NCBI RefSeq assembly: GCF_002153425.1
Contig: NZ_KZ119600.1
Location: forward strand, 1-64,000
Direction of reading: 5' to 3'
Length of the DNA: 64,000 nt
Source: Litchfieldia alkalitelluris
GTDB taxonomy: Bacteria; Bacillota; Bacilli; Bacillales; Salisediminibacteriaceae
Position numbers and translations under genes: made by a program. Under the pieces are notes generated by a model, which was given only the letters and a program-made list of their open reading frames with translations, was not told the DNA's origin and ran no database searches. Below are positions 57,477 through 64,000 of this stretch, one piece after another (positions within the stretch are counted from its first letter, which is position 1; every line of letters starts with the position of its first letter).

Positions 57477-58337
57477 ATGCAAGAAACACTGCAAGGAACA
57501 ATTCATGTTGATAGTCTGACATTCCAGTTTCAAGGTAATGGGGAAAATGTTTTGACAGACATCTCACTGTCATTACGCGCAGGAGAGTGGGTTTCTATCG
57601 TTGGTCATAATGGATCAGGGAAATCTACACTGGCAAAGTTCTTGAATGGGCTGTTAATTCCAGTGACTGGTGATGTAACAATCCTAGGTATGAACACGAA
57701 AGATTTCAATAATCAGCCCCTCATTAGAAAAAAAGTAAGCATGGTTTTTCAGAATCCTGACAATCAACTCGTAGCACCTACTGTAGCAGATGACGTTGCC
57801 TTTGGACTTGAAAACGCTGGAGTACCCTTTAAAGAAATGCAGGCAAGGGTAAGAAATACTATCCATACACTAGGTTTAAGTGGCTTGGAAAATAGTGAAC
57901 CGAGTAGGTTATCTGGAGGACAGAAGCAAAGAGTGGCACTAGCTGGTGCCCTCGTCCTACAACCCGAAATTTTAATATTAGATGAAGCGACTTCAATGCT
58001 AGATCCAATCGGGAAAAAAGAAGTGATGGATCAAGTCCAAAGGTTGCGCAGGGAAACAGAATTAACGATTGTTATGATAACCCATGACTTAAATGAAGCA
58101 CTTATGTCAGATAGGGTTATTGTATTAAAGGAAGGGCGAATAGTAGGTGATGGCCCACCATTAGAAGTCCTTAGCCACTCAGAAATGTTAGCAGACACCA
58201 ATTTAATTCATCCGTTTATTATAGAAATAATGGAAGGGCTAAAAGGAAAAGGGTATGACTTAAGAGAAGTTAATAATACAATTATAACAGAACAAGAACT
58301 GGTGGATGCTATATGGAAATTAAAGCAAATGATGTAA
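57477..58337 (+). CDS. ecfA1: ECF transporter ATPase EcfA1
   Basis: 286 aa ABC ATPase. Walker A GHNGSGKST, Q-loop VFQNPDNQ, signature LSGGQKQR, Walker B ILILDEATSMLDP. Pairs with EcfA2 and EcfT to energise vitamin-binding S components encoded elsewhere. ATG 57477 with GGGGAG nine bases upstream; the longer frame from 57327 lies within rplQ and its terminator. Confidence 0.95.
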   Translation: MQETLQGTIHVDSLTFQFQGNGENVLTDISLSLRAGEWVSIVGHNGSGKSTLAKFLNGLLIPVTGDVTILGMNTKDFNNQPLIRKKVSMVFQNPDNQLVAPTVADDVAFGLENAGVPFKEMQARVRNTIHTLGLSGLENSEPSRLSGGQKQRVALAGALVLQPEILILDEATSMLDPIGKKEVMDQVQRLRRETELTIVMITHDLNEALMSDRVIVLKEGRIVGDGPPLEVLSHSEMLADTNLIHPFIIEIMEGLKGKGYDLREVNNTIITEQELVDAIWKLKQMM

Positions 58338-59191
58338 CTGTAAAGTATATGGTTGGCACTCCTTTTGAAAAAGTCGCGTTACATAAGATAAACTTCACAT
58401 TAAGGCCGAGTACATACCATGTTTTTATAGGAAAAACAGGGTCGGGAAAGTCTACCTTCATTCAACTATTAAATGGCTTATTGAAACCTACAGAAGGTAG
58501 CATGCTAATTGGTGAAAAGGTAGTTAATAGAAAAACAAAAATGAAGCAACTTTATCATTTGAGGAAAGAGATAGGGATGGTATTTCAATTTCCTGAGCAT
58601 CAGCTTTTCCATGATACAGTACTAGAGGATGTGGCTTTTGGCCCTATGAATCTGGGCGTAGGAAAGGTGGAAGCAGAAAAGCGAGCAGAAGAAAGTCTCT
58701 CTCTCGTTGGAATCTCTCCTTCCTTATATATGCGATCTCCATACGAACTCAGTGGCGGTCAGATGAGGCGTGTCGCTATAGCAGGTGTATTAGCTATGGA
58801 ACCTAAAGTATTGGTCCTAGACGAGCCAACTGCAGGATTAGACCCTGTTGGACATATTGGGATGATGGAGCTCTTTAATCATTGGTTTAAGGCTAAGGAA
58901 GGACGTTCTGTTATTTTAGTAACGCACAACATGGAAGATGCAGCACGATATGGTGAGGAAATCCATGTGATGTATGATGGTGAGCGGAAATTAGTAGGTA
59001 CACCTTCTGAATTGTTCACAAAGGAAACAAAGCTAAACGAATATGGAATAAGTCTCCCTAACACTTTAAGTTTGCTAATGGAGCTACAAAGGGCTTCTGG
59101 ACAAGCTTTAATCACGGATCATTTTGAGATTGATGATACAGTCGATGAGATTGTCTCTTTTTTAAGAAAGGACATTGAAAACAATGCTTGA
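58313..59191 (+). CDS. ecfA2: ECF transporter ATPase EcfA2
   Basis: 292 aa. Walker A GKTGSGKST, VFQFPEHQLF Q-loop, signature LSGGQMRRVA, Walker B VLVLDEPTAGLDP. Forms the asymmetric ATPase pair with EcfA1. Overlaps ecfA1 by 25 bp and ecfT by 8 bp: tight coupling. Confidence 0.96.
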   Translation: MEIKANDVTVKYMVGTPFEKVALHKINFTLRPSTYHVFIGKTGSGKSTFIQLLNGLLKPTEGSMLIGEKVVNRKTKMKQLYHLRKEIGMVFQFPEHQLFHDTVLEDVAFGPMNLGVGKVEAEKRAEESLSLVGISPSLYMRSPYELSGGQMRRVAIAGVLAMEPKVLVLDEPTAGLDPVGHIGMMELFNHWFKAKEGRSVILVTHNMEDAARYGEEIHVMYDGERKLVGTPSELFTKETKLNEYGISLPNTLSLLMELQRASGQALITDHFEIDDTVDEIVSFLRKDIENNA

Positions 59192-59984
59192 GCACATCGC
59201 GTTAGGACAGTATTTGCCTGGTTCATCTGTGCTTCATCGTCTAGACCCCCGATCAAAATTAGTAGGCTTGTTAATATTTATGTTATTTCTATTTATTAGT
59301 AGACACCCTTTATTTCTTGTTGTGGCCATTGGCATTTTTATATGGACCTTTTCAGTATCTAAAGTTCCACTTATATATTTTTTCAAGAGTATGCGATTGA
59401 TTGGAATTATTATTTTCATTACATTGTTACTGCAGTTATTCATGAACAATGATGGAGAAGTACTCTTTCAGTTTTTTAGTGTTACCGTTTATTCTGGCGG
59501 TCTTACTGAGGGGCTCCTTATTGGGGGAAGGCTTTTTATTCTGGTGGGAATGGCGTCATTATTAACCTTAACTACGACACCAGTTGACTTAACTGATGGT
59601 TTAGAGACTTTGTTTTCACCCCTAAAAAAATGGCGTTTTCCTGTCCATGAAATGGCCTTTATGATTTCCATTGCACTTCGTTTTTTTCCGACACTCATAG
59701 AGGAAACGGCAAGGATCACGAAAGCACAAATGGCAAGGGGAGCAAGCTTCAGTCATGGATCTCCTTGGAAAAGAGTGAAGACCATTATACCTATCTTTGT
59801 TCCCTTAATTGTTCAATCGTTAAAGCGAGCGGAGGAGCTGGCAGTTGCAATGGAAGCGAGGGGCTATGTTGGTGGCGAGGGAAGAACTAAATATAGGCAG
59901 CTATATTGGAAGGGTCTTGATACGTTAGTAATTAGTATTATAACTGCCTATGCTGTATTGGGTGTTTTGACTAGGTTGCTTTAA
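59184..59984 (+). CDS. ecfT: ECF transporter transmembrane subunit EcfT
   Basis: 266 aa, about five or six membrane helices and the two coupling-helix Ala-Arg-Gly motifs (AQMARGASF and AMEARGYVGGEGRTKYR) that contact the ATPases. ATG 59184 gives MLEHIALGQYLPGSSVLHRLDPR, matching relatives; TTG 59175 rejected. Confidence 0.95.
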   Translation: MLEHIALGQYLPGSSVLHRLDPRSKLVGLLIFMLFLFISRHPLFLVVAIGIFIWTFSVSKVPLIYFFKSMRLIGIIIFITLLLQLFMNNDGEVLFQFFSVTVYSGGLTEGLLIGGRLFILVGMASLLTLTTTPVDLTDGLETLFSPLKKWRFPVHEMAFMISIALRFFPTLIEETARITKAQMARGASFSHGSPWKRVKTIIPIFVPLIVQSLKRAEELAVAMEARGYVGGEGRTKYRQLYWKGLDTLVISIITAYAVLGVLTRLL

Positions 59985-59993
59985 GGAGAGAGT

Positions 59994-60767
59994 ATGATGA
60001 AGCGAGTAAAAATAATTGCCTCCTATGATGGAAGTCACTTTTCTGGATATCAAGTACAACCAGATGCAAGAACGGTTCAAGGTGAGTTGCAAAAAGCTTT
60101 GGCTAGAATGCATAAGGCGGATAGTTGGAATGCGACTGGATCTGGAAGGACGGACACAGGCGTACATAGCCTAGGTCAGACCATTCATTTTGATACATCT
60201 TTAAATCTTCCTGAAAATCGGTGGCCAATGGCGCTGAACGCCTTGCTTCCAGATGACATTATTATTCTAGAGGCTAGTTATGTTGGGGACGATTTTCATG
60301 CTCGATACGATACGGTCGGTAAGGAATATATTTATCGGGTAGAGACATCAAAAGTGAAGAATGTGTTCAAACGTAATTATTGTTTTCATGTCCGTGAAGA
60401 GCTAGATTTGGAGAAGATGCAGAAGGCTGCCAGTCATTATCTCGGTACTCATGATTTTACGAGTTTTTCCTCACCTCGTACGGCAGTTGTTGATAAGGTC
60501 AGAACCATTTATGATGTTTCGATTGATCGTAGTGGGGAGGAGCTGACTTTTCGCTATGTAGGCAGTGGCTTTCTATATCAAATGGTCCGTGTGTTAACAG
60601 GTACCTTAATTGAGATCGGGAAGGATAGAATGAATGCAGAAGAGATTCCTGAGATATTGGAAGCGAAGGATAGGGCATTAGCTGGTCCTACAATTCCTGG
60701 AAATGGGCTATATCTCTCGAAGGTAGTTTATTCTGAGGAAGAATTGTCTAAGTTGTTAAGGAGATAA
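59994..60767 (+). CDS. truA: TruA, tRNA pseudouridine(38-40) synthase
   Basis: 257 aa with the catalytic loop GSGRTDTGVHSLGQ (Asp of RTD) and conserved FTSFSSPRT, GSGFLYQMVR. Modifies anticodon-arm uridines. AAGGAGAG upstream; ATG 59994 or 59997. 9 bp after ecfT, likely one transcript. Confidence 0.96.
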   Translation: MMKRVKIIASYDGSHFSGYQVQPDARTVQGELQKALARMHKADSWNATGSGRTDTGVHSLGQTIHFDTSLNLPENRWPMALNALLPDDIIILEASYVGDDFHARYDTVGKEYIYRVETSKVKNVFKRNYCFHVREELDLEKMQKAASHYLGTHDFTSFSSPRTAVVDKVRTIYDVSIDRSGEELTFRYVGSGFLYQMVRVLTGTLIEIGKDRMNAEEIPEILEAKDRALAGPTIPGNGLYLSKVVYSEEELSKLLRR

Positions 60768-60865
60768 TTGGGTGATTTTAGTACGATTTCTGTTCAATAA
60801 TCTATATGTTCTAGAAATGGAAAAAATTTTTTTCATATGACAACGAAACCTGGTGTAACATCTTA

Positions 60866-60894
60866 TTGACATCGCATTTCATATGTTATATGAT
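60866..60894 (+). promoter_or_regulatory. promoter for rplM-rpsI
   Basis: TTGACA (60866-60871), 17-bp spacer, TATGAT (60889-60894). Start near 60901, immediately before the L13 leader. Confidence 0.85.
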
Positions 60895-60900
60895 GATATA

Positions 60901-60960
60901 CGGTATTCTTATGCCCACTAGCCCCGGGTAACGGAATCTAATGTTTGAATTGTAGAATTT
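60901..60960 (+). promoter_or_regulatory. L13 ribosomal leader
   Basis: Contains GCCCACTAGCCCCGGG (60914-60929), which I recall as the conserved core of the L13 leader RNA, flanked by ATTC (60906) and GAAT (60935) that can pair. Known role: L13 feedback on rplM-rpsI. Identification is from motif memory. Confidence 0.65.
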
Positions 60961-61001
60961 GACGCGATAGTTTTTGTGAAAGTTTATTAGGAGGGAAACA
61001 A

Positions 61002-61439
61002 ATGCGTACGACATATATGGCAAAGCCAAGTGAAATTGAGCGTAAATGGTTCGTTGTTGATGCAGAAGGCCAAACTCTTGGTCGTCTTGCTACTGAAGTA
61101 GCTAGCATCCTACGTGGAAAGCATAAACCAACATTTACACCACACATTGATACAGGGGATCACGTGATCTTAATCAATGCAGAAAAAATTCATTTAACAG
61201 GTAACAAACTGGACGATAAGAAATATTACCGTCACAGTCAACACCCAGGTGGTCTTAAGACTACTACTGCAAGAGAAATGCTTAACAAAAAGCCTGAAAG
61301 AATGCTTGAACTAGCAATCAAAGGAATGCTACCAAAGAACTCTTTAGGCCGTAAGCAAGGAATGAAGCTTCACGTTTACACTGGAAGCGAGCATCCACAC
61401 CAAGCACAACAACCGGTAGCATACGAATTACGCGGTTAA
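61002..61439 (+). CDS. rplM: Ribosomal protein L13
   Basis: 145 aa, [21 protein letters not shown] start; conserved [17 protein letters not shown] and [19 protein letters not shown] upstream. Early 50S assembly protein. Confidence 0.98.
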   Translation: MRTTYMAKPSEIERKWFVVDAEGQTLGRLATEVASILRGKHKPTFTPHIDTGDHVILINAEKIHLTGNKLDDKKYYRHSQHPGGLKTTTAREMLNKKPERMLELAIKGMLPKNSLGRKQGMKLHVYTGSEHPHQAQQPVAYELRG

Positions 61440-61460
61440 TTATAGAAGGAGGTAATTTTT

Positions 61461-61853
61461 TTGGCACAGGTTCAATATTATGGAACAGGTCGTCGTAAAA
61501 ACTCTGTTGCACGTGTACGTTTAGTACCTGGTGACGGAAATATCGTGATCAACAAACGCGACATTAACGACTACTTTGACCTTGAAACTTTAAAATTAAT
61601 TGTTAAACAACCACTTGTAGAAACACAAACTGAAGGAACTTACGATGTACTTGTAACAGTACATGGTGGAGGATACACAGGACAAGCGGGCGCAATCCGT
61701 CATGGTGTTGCTCGTGCACTTCTTGGTGCAGACCCTGAGTACCGTCCAGCACTTAAAAAAGCTGGCTTCTTGACTCGTGACGCTCGTATGAAAGAGCGTA
61801 AGAAATACGGTCTTAAAGCTGCTCGTCGTGCACCTCAGTTCTCAAAGCGTTAA
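61461..61853 (+). CDS. rpsI: Ribosomal protein S9
   Basis: 130 aa, TTG start after GAAGGAGGT (no ATG available); [14 protein letters not shown] start and C-terminal SKR tail reaching the P-site tRNA. 21 bp after rplM; strong terminator follows. Confidence 0.97.
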   Translation: MAQVQYYGTGRRKNSVARVRLVPGDGNIVINKRDINDYFDLETLKLIVKQPLVETQTEGTYDVLVTVHGGGYTGQAGAIRHGVARALLGADPEYRPALKKAGFLTRDARMKERKKYGLKAARRAPQFSKR

Positions 61854-61866
61854 TATATTGCGCTTC

Positions 61867-61904
61867 AAAGGCTCTCATCCTATCTTGGATGGGGGCTTTT
61901 TATT
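61867..61904 (+). terminator. terminator after rpsI
   Basis: 14-bp stem AAAGGCTCTCATCC / GGATGGGGGCTTTT (three G.U pairs), loop TATCTT, T-run. It ends the rplM-rpsI unit 14 nt after the stop and stands just before array 2. Confidence 0.92.
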
Positions 61905-61935
61905 AGGAATTTATGAGATTGGTCAGTTTTTTTAA

Positions 61936-62714
61936 TGGCTTCTTATTCACAGAATGGAGACTGAACTCGAGGTACGAGGCGATTTGAGTCTTCATTTTCC
62001 GAGAATGGAGACTGAACACGAGGTGAGAAGCGATTTGTGTCTTCATTTTCCCAGAATGGAGACTGAACTCGAGGTACGAGGCGATTTGAGTCTTCATTTT
62101 CCGAGAATGGAGACTGAACACGAGGTGAGAAGCGATTTGAGTCTTCATTTCTTCAAAATGGAGACTGAACTTAGGTACGAGGCGATTTGAGTCTTCATTT
62201 CTTCAAAATGGAGACTGAACTGGAGGTGCGAGGCGATTTGAGTCTTCATTTTCCGAGAATGGAGACTGAACACGAGGTGAGAAGCGATTTGAGTCTTCAT
62301 TTTCCCAGAATGGAGACTGAACTCGAGGAGCGAAGCGATTTGAGTCTTCATTTTCCCAGAATGAAGACTGAACTGAGGAAGTGAAGCAATTTGAGTCTGC
62401 ATTTTCCCAGAATGAAGACTGAACTGAGGAAGTGAAGCAATTTGAGTCTGCATTTTCCCAGAATGAAGACTGAACTGAGGAAGTGAAGCAATTTGAGTCT
62501 GCATTTTCCCAGAATGAAGACTGAACTGAGGAAGTGAAGCAATTTGAGTCTGCATTTTCCCAGAATGAAGACTGAACTGAGGAAGTGAAGCAATTTGAGT
62601 CTTCATTTTCCCAGAATGAAGACTGAACTGAGGAAGTGAAGCAATTTGAGTCTTCATTTTCCCAGAATGGAGACTGAACTCGAGGTGAGAAGCAATTTGA
62701 GACTTCATTTTCCT
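61936..62714 (+). repeat. 51-bp hairpin repeat array 2 (14 units plus halves)
   Basis: Units (GAGTCT/GTGTCT/GAGACT) start at 61986, 62037, 62088, 62139, 62189, 62240, 62291, 62342, 62393, 62444, 62495, 62546, 62597, 62648 and 62699, 51 bp apart with a single 50-bp step. Each carries AGTCTTCATT-(TTCCCAG)-AATG(G/A)AGACT. A half unit begins the array and a half unit ends it. Two spacer types occur: GAACTCGAGGTGAGAAGCGA-like on the left and GAACTGAGGAAGTGAAGCAA-like on the right, with a block of nearly identical units (62393-62596). Open frames on both strands (plus strand 61954-62384, minus strand 61903-62786) result from the period being 17 codons; I do not call them genes. Confidence 0.93.
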
Positions 62715-62730
62715 AATTGACTCCCCCACA

Positions 62731-63324
62731 CTAGATTGAAAACATAGGGGGCGTATCTGAAAAGGAAGAAAGGCCTCGTTTTGCAAGCTTCGTAATTAAT
62801 TCTGCAATTTCTTTAGGGGATTCTTTCATTCCACTTTTTAACCAATGCTGAACCACATGAATACTGCCGTTAGCTATATAAAGGCTTAAGTATTCTGAGT
62901 TATATGGGACATTGGTGTTTTCCACTTCCAGAGTCTTTAATAAATGCGTATGGGCTAACATCATTACCTTTTTCTGAAAACGAGGGTCTCCATGCTCACT
63001 GAATAAGGTTTGGCAGCTGTCGCGATTTTCAGCTATGTATTCTAGTAGTTTTTCTGTCATTTGTAGGGCTTCTTCGTTTTTAGAGTAGTTATAGGCAGAA
63101 AGAGTCGCACTAATATCTTCAATAATATTATCTTCAATTTGGAATGCTAAATCATAGATATCTTTATAATGAGAGTAAAAGGTAGAGCGGTTAATATCCG
63201 CACTTTCACAAACTTCCTTTATTGTAATAGCTGAAAGAGGTTTTTCCTGCATTCGTTTTATAAAGCTTTCCTTTAAAACTTTACGTGTATATTTCTGACG
63301 TCTATCCAGTTTTTCAATCACCAA
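62731..63324 (-). CDS. TetR-family transcriptional regulator
   Basis: 197 aa. N-terminal helix-turn-helix SAITIKEVCESADINRSTFYSHYKD (about 30-54) typical of TetR; C-terminal ligand domain (about 75-190) with no specific ligand predicted. Start is TTG 63324 or GTG 63321; GGAAGGGG upstream favours the GTG. Divergent from an MMPL exporter with palindromic sites between, so it probably represses that exporter and itself. Confidence 0.9.
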   Translation of the reverse strand: MVIEKLDRRQKYTRKVLKESFIKRMQEKPLSAITIKEVCESADINRSTFYSHYKDIYDLAFQIEDNIIEDISATLSAYNYSKNEEALQMTEKLLEYIAENRDSCQTLFSEHGDPRFQKKVMMLAHTHLLKTLEVENTNVPYNSEYLSLYIANGSIHVVQHWLKSGMKESPKEIAELITKLAKRGLSSFSDTPPMFSI

Positions 63325-63364
63325 TATTTCCCCTTCCGTTATTTATCCAACACATTTTCCTGTT

Positions 63365-63445
63365 ATGTTGTTTAACGAACATATTATAATAAACTGTGTG
63401 TTGATTAATTAACATGGTGTTATTATAATTAATGATTAGTTAATC
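63365..63445. promoter_or_regulatory. divergent promoters and TetR operators
   Basis: Rightward promoter TTGATT (63401-63406), 17-bp spacer, TATAAT (63424-63429). A leftward TATAAT (63383-63388, minus strand) with TTAATT about 18 bp away could serve the regulator. Palindromes: ATGTT-N8-AACAT (63365-63382), GTTGATTAATTAAC (63400-63413, covering the rightward -35) and GATTAGTTAATC (63434-63445). They are candidate TetR sites. Confidence 0.65.
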
Positions 63446-63463
63446 TGCAAGGAGTGGTCACCA

Positions 63464-64000
63464 TTGTCAGGCATTGCTTCTAAAATCATCAAGCATAACA
63501 AATTAATCGTTATTGTTTTTACAATATTAACTCTGATCAGTGCAGTGGCACTGTTTTTTGTTGATATTAACTATAATATGAATGACTACATACCAGAGGA
63601 TGCGCCATCAACAAAAGCCATCGAGGTAATGGAAGAAGAGTTTGAAAGTACGCTTTCCAATGCACAAGTGATGATTAAGGACGTGTCTGTCCAAGAGGCG
63701 TTACTATATCAAGAGTGGTTGGAGAATATTGATGGCGTATCAGACGTCACGTGGCTTGATCAAGCTATTGATTTAAAGGTCCCTTTAGAAATGGCAGATC
63801 AAGATGTGGTGGAGTCCTATTATAAGGATAACCACGCTATTTTTTCCATGACCGTACGAGAAGGTGACGAAGTAGAGATTACTGAGGCTATTTATGAGCT
63901 GATTGGTGAAGAAAATGCATTAATTGGGGAAGCGGCTAATACTTCCGTTTCGCAAAAAATGGCCTTTACTGAAACGATGTATGCTGCTTTACTACTTGTT
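63464..64000 (+). CDS. MMPL/RND-family exporter, N-terminal part
   Basis: 179 codons before the window ends, frame open. TTG 63464 is nine bases after AAGGAG. One N-terminal membrane helix (about 13-34), then an extracytoplasmic domain beginning INYNMNDYIPEDAPSTKAIEVMEEEF, typical of the first loop of MMPL proteins such as YdgH/YdfJ-type exporters; a second membrane helix begins at the window end. Substrate unknown, possibly a drug or lipid. Probably regulated by the adjacent TetR protein. Confidence 0.85.
   Translation, partial: MSGIASKIIKHNKLIVIVFTILTLISAVALFFVDINYNMNDYIPEDAPSTKAIEVMEEEFESTLSNAQVMIKDVSVQEALLYQEWLENIDGVSDVTWLDQAIDLKVPLEMADQDVVESYYKDNHAIFSMTVREGDEVEITEAIYELIGEENALIGEAANTSVSQKMAFTETMYAALLLV

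Noticed and set aside
61903-62148. 81-residue minus-strand frame overlapping the rpsI terminator
   Set aside because: Again the repeat reading frame; the rightward terminator at its end serves rpsI.
62145-62786. 213-residue minus-strand repeat protein over array 2
   Set aside because: Starts within the 3' end of the TetR gene, lacks a ribosome-binding site, and is explained by the 17-codon period.

Overview
The window is a Gram-positive, low-G+C chromosome segment from a member of the Bacillaceae. Evidence for this: gene order rrn - ctsR-mcsA-mcsB-clpC-radA-disA-yacL-ispD-ispF-gltX-cysE-cysS-mrnC-rlmB-rae1-sigH-rpmG-secE-nusG-rplK-rplA-rplJ-rplL-ybxB-rpoB-rpoC-ybxF-rpsL-rpsG-fusA-tuf - S10/spc/alpha ribosomal operons - ecfA1-ecfA2-ecfT-truA-rplM-rpsI is the classic Bacillus origin-proximal arrangement; ribosome-binding sites are strong AGGAGG types; GTG and TTG starts are common; and CtsR, T-box, L10-leader and L13-leader regulation is present. 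Genus cannot be fixed from sequence alone.

Layout. 1-3763: the end of an rRNA operon (16S tail, tRNA-Ile, tRNA-Ala, 23S, 5S, terminator). 3763-5256: accessory, gene-free DNA holding a truncated second 5S copy with its own terminator and a 14-copy array of 51-bp hairpin repeats. 5257-5973: a MgtC-family membrane protein. 6038-13411: the CtsR-controlled proteostasis operon plus radA and disA. 13432-22517: yacL, isoprenoid genes, gltX, a cysteine T-box with cysE/cysS, rRNA maturation (mrnC, rlmB), rae1, sigH. 22637-39990: rpmG-secE-nusG, L11/L1, L10/L12, RNA polymerase beta/beta', S12/S7/EF-G/EF-Tu, several with attenuator-like leaders. 39990-42126: an accessory island between tuf and rpsJ with a degenerate 5-bp-phased G/T-rich array, five 21-bp repeats and a NERD-domain nuclease-like gene. 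42127-57443: tandem promoters and the S10-spc-alpha operons. 57477-61904: ECF transporter module, truA, and rplM-rpsI behind an L13 leader. 61936-62714: a second array of the same 51-bp hairpin repeat. 62731-64000: a TetR-type regulator divergent from an MMPL/RND exporter cut by the window end.

How the parts work together: almost everything supports gene expression: ribosomal RNA and proteins, RNA polymerase, translation factors, rRNA processing, protein export (SecE, SecY), protein arginine phosphorylation and ClpC proteolysis, c-di-AMP signalling and the sporulation sigma factor. Mini-III (mrnC) acts on precisely the kind of long stem seen flanking the 23S gene here.

The most unusual content is the two arrays of a 51-bp hairpin repeat, 57 kb apart and in the same orientation, each just after a strong rightward terminator (rrn and rpsI). 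They share the hairpin but have different spacers, show compensatory base changes, and carry a recurrent G.U pair that would be tolerated only in the rightward transcript. No function is known to me.
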